A DNA stretch of 29,029 nucleotides from a bacterium (GTDB lineage Bacteria > Actinomycetota > Acidimicrobiia > UBA5794 > ZC4RG35). Shown one piece after another: positions 16,532-23,748 of this stretch (its first letter is position 1; each line of letters opens with the position of its first letter). Where the stretch lies: NCBI GenBank assembly GCA_028819835.1, contig JAPPKR010000126.1:1-29029 (forward strand), given 5' to 3'. The notes beneath the pieces are model-generated. The model was not told the DNA's origin. It worked only from the letters and a program-made list of their open reading frames with translations, and did no database searches. Made by a program: the position numbers and the translations under genes.

Positions 16532-17722
16532 TCACCCGCCTTCATCCAAGTCGAGGCTGACCGCCTCAGCCACCGAGTACTTCTCCACCTTGGCCACGTC
16601 GACTTCCACCCCCAGTCCCGGACCTTCGGGGACCAGGACCCGACCGTCTTCGAAACCGAAGGGGGCTGTGATCAAGTCGTCGGTGTAGTAGATGCCGGCT
16701 ATCTCCGGGCGAGCACTGCCCCCCGGGCCGGAAACCGGACACACGCTGGGTAGAGCGGCGTTCTCCACCGCCGCCCCCAGAGCCAGGTTCGCGGCGTTGC
16801 CGATCCCGGTCTCGATCGAGCCCCCTATGTCGCACAGGATCCCCAGACGACGGGCGGTCTCGGCCTGCTGGCGGGCGCGGAACAGTCCCCCCGGCTTGGT
16901 GACGTAGCACGAGAAGTAGTCGGCAGCGCCCAAGTCGGCCAACTCCCAGATGTCCTCGACGGTCCAAGCCGACTCATCGGCCATCACCGGCGTCTCGATC
17001 CTTTGGGCCACCGCCGCCAGGCCCTCGGCGCCGGCCACCGGTTGCTCACACAGCATGATGTCATATTCCTCCTGGGCGCGGGTGACCCTCACCGCCTCGG
17101 CGACATGGGAATACCCCTCGTTGCCGTCCACCCTGATCTTGATCCCCGGACCCACCAACTCCCGAAGGCGGCGCACCAACTCCACATCCCGGAAGGGGTC
17201 CAGTCCCGTCTTGCACTTGATGGTGAGGGCGCCCTCCGAAACCGCCTGCTCCGCCTCCTCCAGGCAGCGTTCAATCGGCATTATCCCCAATGAGTGGGCC
17301 AACTCTATCCCTCGACGGTGAGATCCCCCGAGGAGGGTTGAGACTCCCACGCCCATGGCCCGTCCGGCCAGGTCGTGGCTGGCCATGTCGATCATCGCCT
17401 TTGCATAGGGGTGGCCCTTCACGGCTCTGTCCATCCGGGCGTGGACCACCGCGATCTCCCGAGGGTCGCAGCCCCCCACGGCCGGAAGCAGGTAGTCGAG
17501 GGCCACAATCCGAACCGTCTCCGGCGACTCGCCGTAGTACCTCATCGCCGACCCTCCCCAGGTGATACCGGCGGGGGCCTCTCCCCATCCCTCAAGTCCC
17601 TCGTCGGTCCGCAGCCGGAGGATGGCATGACGACCGATCGGAGCGGTCATCTTGGAGGCCCACGAGTGGTGGCGCCGAGTGGGCAGAGCCACTATGTAGA
17701 CGGTGGCGCCGGTTATCTTCAC
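16532..17722 (-). CDS. Enolase-superfamily enzyme (mandelate racemase/muconate lactonizing type)
   Basis: 396 residues with an N-terminal capping domain and a TIM barrel. Catalytic residues: Lys169-x-Lys171 (TIKCKTG) at the end of strand 2, metal ligands Asp199 (RVDGNEGY), Glu226 (LCEQPV) and Asp249 (MADES), and Lys276 on the opposite face (YVTKPGG). The two facing lysines place it in the MLE-like subgroup (cycloisomerase, o-succinylbenzoate synthase, dipeptide epimerase, N-succinyl amino acid racemase). The GTG start at 17722 has GGAGG 5 bases upstream and overlaps the end of the preceding fusion gene by 4 bases. Substrate unknown; the opine dehydrogenase neighbour hints at an N-substituted amino acid. 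Confidence 0.9.
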   Translation of the reverse strand: MKITGATVYIVALPTRRHHSWASKMTAPIGRHAILRLRTDEGLEGWGEAPAGITWGGSAMRYYGESPETVRIVALDYLLPAVGGCDPREIAVVHARMDRAVKGHPYAKAMIDMASHDLAGRAMGVGVSTLLGGSHRRGIELAHSLGIMPIERCLEEAEQAVSEGALTIKCKTGLDPFRDVELVRRLRELVGPGIKIRVDGNEGYSHVAEAVRVTRAQEEYDIMLCEQPVAGAEGLAAVAQRIETPVMADESAWTVEDIWELADLGAADYFSCYVTKPGGLFRARQQAETARRLGILCDIGGSIETGIGNAANLALGAAVENAALPSVCPVSGPGGSARPEIAGIYYTDDLITAPFGFEDGRVLVPEGPGLGVEVDVAKVEKYSVAEAVSLDLDEGG

Positions 17723-18714
17723 GGAGCCTCCGTCTCGTACAGTTCGATCTCGTTGCCGTCAGGGTCGGCCACATAAACGGTGAGGCCGTAAGGCCCGGGG
17801 CCGAGCGGACGGACGATCCGGTGCCCGGCGTCGGCTACTACCCGCTCCCACTCCGCAACGCCGTCAACCTCGAAGGCGATGTGATCCACCTGTCCTCCCT
17901 TGCCGGTGCCCCCCTCGGTCAGTCCCAGGCCCTCCTCGGTGCTGATGAATCTCCTGCCGTCGCGGAACGGAGTGCGGTTCCTCACCCTGAATCCCAGGAG
18001 GTCCACGTAGAAGCGCTCCGCCGCGTCCAGGTCGGTGGTCTCCAACAGCACGTGCCGGATCCCCCTGACCGCGGGCCGGCGGCTGTCGGCCAGCCAGTCG
18101 GTCACCTCCCGGGAGGTAGCCAGGTGAGCCAGGTAGTGTGACCAAACCTCCAGGGCCGAGGGCTCCCATTGCGGGCGCACCCCGGCGATGCAGTCGGTGA
18201 CCGCCACCACGTCGTAGTCCCGCAGGTACGCCTCCCGGATGGTGGTCTCGACACAGGCGTTGAGAGTCACTCCGGTGATGAAAAGGGTCCGTACGCCCAG
18301 CATCCCCAGCAGCGTTTGCAGGCGCGTCTCGTAAAAGGCCCCGAACCGGTGCTTGCGCACCACCATGGTCGGTTCATCCGCCAGATCAGCCAATTCCTCG
18401 ATGATCTCGGCGTCCCAGGTGCCGGCCAGCGCTGCCACCCTCGAACGACGCTCGGTGTGCGATGGCAGGCGCTTCTGTTGGCGGCTCCGGTCGGGTTGCA
18501 GATGCTCCTGGACGGTCCAGATGACCGGGATCCCGGCTGTTCTGAACGCCTCGACCAAGCCGCATATCGGTTCATAGACCTCTTGGACCGGGCCCACGTC
18601 CACCCCGGACTCACCCAGGGTGCCCTCCGGGTGGCAGAAGGCGTTTTGCATGTCGACGACCAGGAGCGCCGCCGAATTGGGGTCAAGCACGTCGAGGCCG
18701 ACCGCCACGCTCAT
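17719..18714 (-). CDS. Isochorismatase-like cysteine hydrolase fused to a VOC domain
   Basis: 331 residues, two enzymes in one frame. Residues ~10-205 are an isochorismatase-fold amidohydrolase with the triad Asp21 (LLVVDMQNAF), Lys121 (VVRKHRFGAF) and Cys154 (TGVTLNACVETTIREA); relatives include N-carbamoylsarcosine amidase, nicotinamidase and RutB. Residues ~218-328 are a glyoxalase/VOC module with His221 (RHVLLET), His278 (VDHIAFEV) and Glu324 (DPDGNEIEL) as probable metal ligands. Both domains look intact. The linker is short (about residues 205-217). The ATG at 18714 overlaps the tautomerase stop (ATGA), so the longer upstream frame is rejected. Likely cleaves an amide or carbamoyl bond, then acts on the product. 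Confidence 0.9.
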   Translation of the reverse strand: MSVAVGLDVLDPNSAALLVVDMQNAFCHPEGTLGESGVDVGPVQEVYEPICGLVEAFRTAGIPVIWTVQEHLQPDRSRQQKRLPSHTERRSRVAALAGTWDAEIIEELADLADEPTMVVRKHRFGAFYETRLQTLLGMLGVRTLFITGVTLNACVETTIREAYLRDYDVVAVTDCIAGVRPQWEPSALEVWSHYLAHLATSREVTDWLADSRRPAVRGIRHVLLETTDLDAAERFYVDLLGFRVRNRTPFRDGRRFISTEEGLGLTEGGTGKGGQVDHIAFEVDGVAEWERVVADAGHRIVRPLGPGPYGLTVYVADPDGNEIELYETEAP

Positions 18715-18905
18715 GCGTCGGTGCGGTCCGGGCCGAGAACCCCGGCCAAGCCCCAATTCTCCCGTGGAACGTCGTGGATGATCACATGCAGGGCGTCGGG
18801 TCGAGCATCGGCGTGTTCCACCATTGCCTCGGTAATGGCCTTGACCAGCCGACGCTTCTGCTCGACGGTCCTTCCTTCCCACATCTCCACGGTGACGACC
18901 GGCAC
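18711..18905 (-). CDS. 4-oxalocrotonate tautomerase family protein
   Basis: Short tautomerase of 64 residues. After removal of the initiator Met the catalytic Pro1 is exposed (sequence MPVVTVEMWEGRT), with Arg11 conserved; position 39 is His and the usual Phe50 is Trp (PRENWG), a common variant in bacterial 4-OT homologues. The GTG start at 18905 is fixed by the Pro2 requirement and by AAAGGAG with 7-base spacing. First gene of the leftward operon, overlapping the isochorismatase-VOC start. Probably interconverts a dienol/enol and keto acid during ring-product degradation; the exact substrate is unknown. Confidence 0.9.
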   Translation of the reverse strand: MPVVTVEMWEGRTVEQKRRLVKAITEAMVEHADARPDALHVIIHDVPRENWGLAGVLGPDRTDA

Positions 18906-18980
18906 GACACTGCTCCTTTCGGGCCTTCGCATCTAAATTTAGGCCGAACACCTCACCGCAGTTTCCGATAGCCTTACAGC
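18906..18980. promoter_or_regulatory. Divergent promoter with palindrome CTAAATTTAG
   Basis: The perfect 10-bp palindrome CTAAATTTAG (18933-18942) is the only AT-rich stretch between the two divergent operons. It contains TAAATT, a TANNNT -10 box, on both strands. On the minus strand the box is about 31 bases upstream of the tautomerase GTG. On the plus strand initiation near 18946 would precede the reductase frame by about 35 bases. It may be a symmetric -10 element or an operator. Confidence 0.45.
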
Positions 18981-20774
18981 ATCGTTCCAACAGACACCTC
19001 CGACACCCCGCAGCCCTCCTTCGTCTGGGAAATCGTAGTCATCGGTGACCGCCTGGCCGGCCTGTCGCTGGCGTCGGAAGCCGCCGCCGGTGGCCTGGAA
19101 CGGGTGCTGGTGCTTTCGCCGTCCGATCCCCAGGTTTATCCCAGTCGTTTCGAAGCGCCCGGGGTGACGGTGCGCTACGAGACTGTCGCCCGCAGGGTTC
19201 GGCAGGTTCCGGGACCCCTGCTGGTAGTGGAGACCTCCACCGGCCCGGTCGCCGCCCGGTCGGTGGTGTTGGGATTGGCCTATCCACCGCTCAAGCAACG
19301 TTCCCCCCGAATCTCGGTCGATCCCTCGGTCTCTCACCGGGCCCACACGCATCCGGAGCAGATAGAGGGGCCTCCCGGGGACGTGGTTGTGATAGGCGAG
19401 GGCGACGAGCCAGTGGAGTGGACTTTCGATCTCCTGGCGCAGGGAGCCAAGGTGGTCCTGTGCATTCATCACACCGAGTTCGGCAAGATGTCCTTTCTTG
19501 CCAGACGCATGGTCCGGCGCCTGGAGGCCCAACGCCAGATCACGGTCTTCTGGAGGGCCCGCCCCACCCGGGTCTATGACCTGCACGGTTATCCGATGGT
19601 GGCCTTCGACAGTCGTCAAACGCCAGACCTCCAGTTCGACAACGTCCTCCTCTCCGAACCCGACTCCTCGGCTTCTCACGTGCTCGACCATTCGGGCATA
19701 GAGGTGGAGAAGGGCCCTCTCCCCATTCATCTGCTCCTCCACCAACACGGCGCCGAAGAGCAACTGGAGGGCGTGGTCGCCGTTCCCGCCGATCAAGCCT
19801 GGGAGGGAATGCGATCCCGTCACTTTCCTTCCCTGCCGCCTGCCGCCCCCTCCGTCACCACGGTCCAGGCCGGGCACCTTTTCGACCTGGAGAGTCGGTA
19901 CTACAACGCCACCATAACCTGGTTCCGCCGGGTGAATCCCGACCTGTGGATAGTCAGGGTACGGCCCGACCAGCGCGACTCGCCCCTGGTGCCGGGGCAG
20001 TACGCCACTCTCGGCCTGGGTTATTGGGAACCGAGAGCGGACGGGGCCGAGGACCGCCTGGCAGGGGCGGAGCGGATGGTGAGAAGGTCCTATTCCATCT
20101 CATCCCGGATCTTCGACGCCCGGGGGTACCTCACCGATCCCGCCTACGAAGGGTCCCTCGAGTTCTACGTCGTGCTGGTCCCTCCCACTGTCGACCGCCT
20201 GCCGGCCCTGACGCCGCGACTGGCCCTCAAACACGAGGGGGATCGGATCTATCTTGGTCCCCGGATGGCCGGTCGCTACACCCTGTCCACGGTGACCGAT
20301 CCCTTCTCCGATGTGCTCTTCCTCGCCACCGGGACGGGGGAGGCGCCCCACAACGCCATGGTGGTGGAACTGTTTCGCAAAGGACATCAGGGACGGGTGG
20401 TGTCGGTCGTGTCGTGCCGCTACGCCGCCGACCTGGGATACGTGGCTCGCCACCGGGCCCTGGAAGAACGCTTTCCCAACTATCGCTACCTGCCCCTGGT
20501 CACCCGACAGGACGCCCATGGCGCTCTGAGGATGCGCATCCAGCAACTCATCGGAGATGACCTTCTGACCTCGGAAACCGGCCTGGAACTCGACCCCTCC
20601 CGCCTGCAGGTCTTCATGTGCGGGAATCCCGCAATGATCGGCGTGCCTCAATGGGTGGACGGCCGGCCGGCCTTCGGGGAGACGCTCGGAGTAGCCGAAC
20701 TCCTGGCCGAGCGTGGGTTTACGCTTCCCCAACAGGGCGTGAAGGCAAACGTCCACTACGAGGAATACTGGTAG
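18981..20774 (+). CDS. Two-domain flavin reductase: TrxR-like half fused to Fpr-type ferredoxin-NADP+ reductase
   Basis: The C-terminal ~290 residues match Fpr-type FNR: VPGQYATLGLG, the FAD motif RRSYSISS, LFLATGTGEAPHN for NADPH, SCRYAADLGY, VFMCGNPAMIG and the terminal VHYEEYW. The N-terminal ~270 residues resemble a thioredoxin-reductase-like nucleotide-binding module: WEIVVIGDRLAGLSLASEAA at the front and DVVVIGEGDEPVEWTFDLL in the middle, both with imperfect glycine motifs. The start is uncertain. The frame is open from 18972 with strong GC third-position bias, but the first canonical start is GTG 19104, after the first Rossmann strand. I extend to ATC 18981 as a tentative non-canonical start. 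Electron partner unknown; leads the rightward operon. Confidence 0.75.
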   Translation: MVPTDTSDTPQPSFVWEIVVIGDRLAGLSLASEAAAGGLERVLVLSPSDPQVYPSRFEAPGVTVRYETVARRVRQVPGPLLVVETSTGPVAARSVVLGLAYPPLKQRSPRISVDPSVSHRAHTHPEQIEGPPGDVVVIGEGDEPVEWTFDLLAQGAKVVLCIHHTEFGKMSFLARRMVRRLEAQRQITVFWRARPTRVYDLHGYPMVAFDSRQTPDLQFDNVLLSEPDSSASHVLDHSGIEVEKGPLPIHLLLHQHGAEEQLEGVVAVPADQAWEGMRSRHFPSLPPAAPSVTTVQAGHLFDLESRYYNATITWFRRVNPDLWIVRVRPDQRDSPLVPGQYATLGLGYWEPRADGAEDRLAGAERMVRRSYSISSRIFDARGYLTDPAYEGSLEFYVVLVPPTVDRLPALTPRLALKHEGDRIYLGPRMAGRYTLSTVTDPFSDVLFLATGTGEAPHNAMVVELFRKGHQGRVVSVVSCRYAADLGYVARHRALEERFPNYRYLPLVTRQDAHGALRMRIQQLIGDDLLTSETGLELDPSRLQVFMCGNPAMIGVPQWVDGRPAFGETLGVAELLAERGFTLPQQGVKANVHYEEYW

Positions 20775-20783
20775 AGGGTTCAG

Positions 20784-21677
20784 GTGACAGTTCCCTGGAG
20801 CGAAAGGGTGATCGCAGTGGTGGGAGGCGACCACCGCGAGCGAGAGATAGCCCGTCAGGCGGCGGCCACGGGAGCGGTGGTGCGCGCCTACGGGTTTCCC
20901 TGGCCCGGGCAGGGAATAACCGGAGTAACGCCGTGCCGCGACTCCGACGAGGCGTTGCGGGACGCCCACTACGGTCTCCTGCCCATCCCCGGCATGGCGG
21001 AGGACGGATCTCTTTACGCACCCCATGCCCCCCGGCCCATCGTCATCGGCCGGGAGACGTTGGGAAGGATGGCTGCTGGGGCTCACCTCATACTGGGGAC
21101 CGCCGACCACCGCCTCCGGGCGGCGGCTCAGGCGGCCGGAGTGGGCATCGAGGAGTATGAGCAGGACCGGGAACTGATGCTGCGCCGCGGCCCCACCATC
21201 GTGGAGGGCGCCCTGCAGAGAATCATCGAGTTGACCGAGATCACTATCCACGGCTCGGCGATAGGAGTGGTAGGCCAGGGGACCGTCGGCTCCCTTCTCA
21301 CCCGCACCCTGGTGCTCCTGGGCGCCGAGGTCCTGGTGGCGGCCCGCAACCCCGTCCAGCGGGCCGAAGCGGAAGTGACCGGAGCCACGGCGGTGCCCCT
21401 TGATCAGCTTTCACAGCATGCCCACCGCCTGGACATGCTCCTGTCCACGGTCCCCGTCCAGGTTGTGGGAGAGGATGTGCTGGAGGCCCTGCCGACCGGT
21501 AGCCTGGTCATGGACCTGGCGGCGCCGCCGGGAGGCGTGGACCTGGAGAGAGCCGCCGAATTGGGCCACACAGCCTCTTGGGCCAGGGGCTTGGGCGCCC
21601 GGGCGCCGGTGACGGCCGGCGCATCACAGTGGGACGGGATACGCAAGAGGATCGAACGGATGGAAGGAATGGCATGA
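20784..21677 (+). CDS. Dipicolinate synthase subunit A-like (DpaA/SpoVFA) dehydrogenase
   Basis: 297 residues collinear with SpoVFA/DpaA: N-terminal IAVVGGDHREREIARQ, middle TIVEGALQRIIELT and TIHGSAIGVVGQGTVG (154-169, the NAD(P) GxGxxG), then VMDLAAPPGGVDLERAAELG and ARGLGARAPVTAG. In spore formers DpaA with DpaB oxidises (hydroxy)tetrahydrodipicolinate to dipicolinate. No DpaB flavoprotein is adjacent, and there are no sporulation genes here, so the native reaction is probably a related dehydrogenation. The upstream neighbour is a flavin reductase. GTG start at 20784 has AGAGGG 6 bases upstream; 9 bp from the reductase stop. Its stop overlaps the hydantoinase-like start. Confidence 0.85.
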   Translation: MTVPWSERVIAVVGGDHREREIARQAAATGAVVRAYGFPWPGQGITGVTPCRDSDEALRDAHYGLLPIPGMAEDGSLYAPHAPRPIVIGRETLGRMAAGAHLILGTADHRLRAAAQAAGVGIEEYEQDRELMLRRGPTIVEGALQRIIELTEITIHGSAIGVVGQGTVGSLLTRTLVLLGAEVLVAARNPVQRAEAEVTGATAVPLDQLSQHAHRLDMLLSTVPVQVVGEDVLEALPTGSLVMDLAAPPGGVDLERAAELGHTASWARGLGARAPVTAGASQWDGIRKRIERMEGMA

Positions 21678-23020
21678 AGGCTGACCTGGTGATCCGGAAC
21701 GCCCGGGTGGTGACTCACAACGGAGAATTCCATGGAGGTGTGTCCGTCATGGGAGAGAAGGTCTCGGCCGTGGGCAAGAACGGGGAGTTGCCGCACGGCC
21801 GGAGGGTGATCGACGCCGAAGGGCTGGCCCTGATGCCAGGGGTGATCGACCCCCACTGCCACCTGGGAGTCAACTATCCCTACGACCAGGACATGGACAC
21901 CGAGACTGCGGCGGCCGCCCGGGGTGGCATCACCACCGTCCTCCTGTACATAAGGAACCTCGAACCCTCATACATACCCTTCTACCGGGACCGCCGGCGA
22001 CGGGGAGAGGCGGTGGCCCGCATCGACTTCGGGTTCCACTTCGGAATCCAGCGCCCCGAGCACATCGCCGAGATCCCCCGCATCGCCACCGAGACCGGGG
22101 TGCAGTCCTTCAAGTGCTACTTCGGGTACGAACAGGAGAACCCGATCGGAATAGTGCCCGCCAACGACGGCTGGGTGTACACCGCCATGACCAAGATCCG
22201 CCATCTCCCCAAGGGAGTGATCTCCGTTCACTGCGAGAACACCGAGATCGCCCGGTGGATAAAGAGATCGATCCAGGCCACCGGGCGCCAGGACCTCGGC
22301 GCCTACTCAGAGTCCCGGCCCGCCTTCTGCGAGGAGGAGACCATCGCCCGGATGATCTTTCTGGCCGAACTCACCGGATGTCCCCTGTACGTGGTGCACA
22401 CCAGCGTGGCGGCCGGACCCAAACTCGCCGCCCAGGCCCGCGCCCGGGGGGTGGACGTCACCATCGAGACCTGTCCCCACTACCTGGTGCGCACCGCCTA
22501 CGACCCCGATCTGGACATGCGAGCCAAGATCTCTCCTCCCCTGCGTGACGCCGAGCAGCAGGAGGGCCTCTGGGAGGGGATGTTGGCCGGCCAGGTGGGC
22601 TCGATCGGGTCGGACCATGTTCCCTTCTTCCCCAAGAAGGGCGAGGACCTGTGGGAGGAGAAACCCGGCATCGTCTCATTCCCATGGGAGCTGGCGCTGC
22701 TGATGGAGCACGGAGTGCACCGCCGGGGGCTATCCCTCTCCGACCTCGTCAGAATGAATTCCTACGGCCCGGCGCGCCGCTTCGGCCTCTACCCGCGCAA
22801 GGGGGCGATGGTCCCCGGCGCCGACGCCGACCTGGTGCTGGTCGACCCCGACCGGGCGGACACCGTCCGTCACACCGGCAACGGGACCTGCATATACGAG
22901 GGGATGGAGTTGCGGGGATGGCCGGTCATGACCGTCAGCCGCGGGAGGGTCGTCTTCGAGAACGGAGAGGTGGATCCCGATTCACTGGGCCACGGGCTGT
23001 GTGTGACCCGACCCGACTGA
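21674..23020 (+). CDS. Hydantoinase/dihydropyrimidinase-like amidohydrolase
   Basis: Cyclic amidohydrolase of 448 residues. Binuclear metal site: His61-x-His63 (DPHCHLG), a putative carboxylated Lys147 (SFKCYFGYE), His186 (SVHCEN), His242 (VHTS) and Asp314 (GSDHVPF). The overall order matches D-hydantoinase/dihydropyrimidinase/allantoinase, enzymes that open cyclic ureides or imides. The C-terminal part carries the usual KGAMVPGADADLVLVDP sandwich domain. The ATG start overlaps the DpaA-like stop (ATGA), indicating translational coupling. The product would be a linear N-carbamoyl or amide acid, which the divergently encoded isochorismatase-type hydrolase could cleave; that link is inference. 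Confidence 0.9.
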   Translation: MKADLVIRNARVVTHNGEFHGGVSVMGEKVSAVGKNGELPHGRRVIDAEGLALMPGVIDPHCHLGVNYPYDQDMDTETAAAARGGITTVLLYIRNLEPSYIPFYRDRRRRGEAVARIDFGFHFGIQRPEHIAEIPRIATETGVQSFKCYFGYEQENPIGIVPANDGWVYTAMTKIRHLPKGVISVHCENTEIARWIKRSIQATGRQDLGAYSESRPAFCEEETIARMIFLAELTGCPLYVVHTSVAAGPKLAAQARARGVDVTIETCPHYLVRTAYDPDLDMRAKISPPLRDAEQQEGLWEGMLAGQVGSIGSDHVPFFPKKGEDLWEEKPGIVSFPWELALLMEHGVHRRGLSLSDLVRMNSYGPARRFGLYPRKGAMVPGADADLVLVDPDRADTVRHTGNGTCIYEGMELRGWPVMTVSRGRVVFENGEVDPDSLGHGLCVTRPD

Positions 23021-23022
23021 TC

Positions 23023-23043
23023 ACGGTTGTGGTGAACAGCCGT
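23023..23043 (+). terminator. Hairpin after hydantoinase-like gene
   Basis: Inverted repeat ACGGTTGT-GGTGA-ACAGCCGT (8 pairs, one G-T) begins 3 bases after the stop codon. No T-run follows. Candidate weak terminator separating the operon from the quinone-reductase gene, which has its own good ribosome binding site. Confidence 0.4.
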
Positions 23044-23096
23044 CAGCACAATAGCATGTCAGTGATCAATCGCCACTCAGGCACAAGGAGCGACCG

Positions 23097-23693
23097 ATGA
23101 GAATTCTGGTGGTTTGGGCCCATCCTCTGGCCGACAGCTACTCGGCGGCTCTCAAAGACCGGGCCGTAAGCGCCCTGCAATCCTCGGGCCACGACATCGA
23201 TCTCCTGGATCTCTACGCCGAGGAGTTCGACCCGGCCCTATCCGCCCAGGAGCGCATCGACTATCACGACCTGGAACTCAACGTCGCCAATGTCCGACCC
23301 TATGTGGAACAACTCCGCGCCGCCGAGGGCCTGCTCCTGGTCTTCCCCACCTGGAGTTTCGGGTTCCCGGCCATCCTCACCGGGTGGCTCCAGCGGGTGT
23401 GGATCCCCGGCGTGGCCTTTGGGCTGAGAGAAGACGGAGGGCCCATCATCCCGGGGATACTGGGCATCCGCAGGGTGGCGGCCGTCACCACCACCGGATC
23501 ACCGTGGTGGTACGTGAAGGCGGTGGGCAACCCAGCCAGGAAGGTGCTTAAACGTGGTCATCGGGTCATGTTCGCCAAGGGCTGTAGCACCAAGTGGCTG
23601 GACCTCAACAACATGAACAAGGACTCCCCGCGCAAGCGGGCGCGATTCCTGGCCAAAGTGGAACGCACATTGCCGAGGTTCTTCTCCAGATAG
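23097..23693 (+). CDS. NAD(P)H:quinone oxidoreductase, flavodoxin-like fold
   Basis: 198 residues of the NQO1/MdaB/KefF flavodoxin-2 family, which reduce quinones or similar electrophiles with NAD(P)H through FMN or FAD. Visible features: the first strand and phosphate loop MRILVVWAHPLADSYS, and the flavin-contacting LLVFPTWSFGFPAILTGWLQRVW followed by PGVAF. A Gly/Ser-rich TTTGSPWW block follows. The ATG at 23097 is supported by AAGGAG with 7-base spacing. It lies 76 bp after the hydantoinase-like gene on the same strand, with a hairpin between, so it may be separately controlled. The substrate could be a quinonoid intermediate of the neighbouring pathway. Confidence 0.88.
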   Translation: MRILVVWAHPLADSYSAALKDRAVSALQSSGHDIDLLDLYAEEFDPALSAQERIDYHDLELNVANVRPYVEQLRAAEGLLLVFPTWSFGFPAILTGWLQRVWIPGVAFGLREDGGPIIPGILGIRRVAAVTTTGSPWWYVKAVGNPARKVLKRGHRVMFAKGCSTKWLDLNNMNKDSPRKRARFLAKVERTLPRFFSR

Positions 23694-23729
23694 ACGCGGA
23701 CGACGACTGACCTCCCTTCCGGTTCGACC

Positions 23730-23747
23730 TTGCGGGTAAACCCGCGA
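23730..23747. terminator. Hairpin between convergent genes
   Basis: TTGCGGG-TAAA-CCCGCGA forms a 7-pair stem (one T-G) in the 55-bp gap between the quinone reductase (+) and the M24 gene (-). Its position at the end of both genes fits a bidirectional terminator, though the T-run is lacking. Confidence 0.5.
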
Positions 23748-23748
23748 C

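Noticed and set aside
15412..17722. Opine metallophore (staphylopine-like) biosynthesis cluster
   Set aside because: An opine-type dehydrogenase is present, but no nicotianamine-synthase-like gene, exporter or metallophore receptor is in the window.
18939..19877. 312-residue antisense frame across the divergent promoter and reductase start
   Set aside because: Would run through the promoter region and oppose a Rossmann-type coding frame; no motif, composition of a shadow frame.
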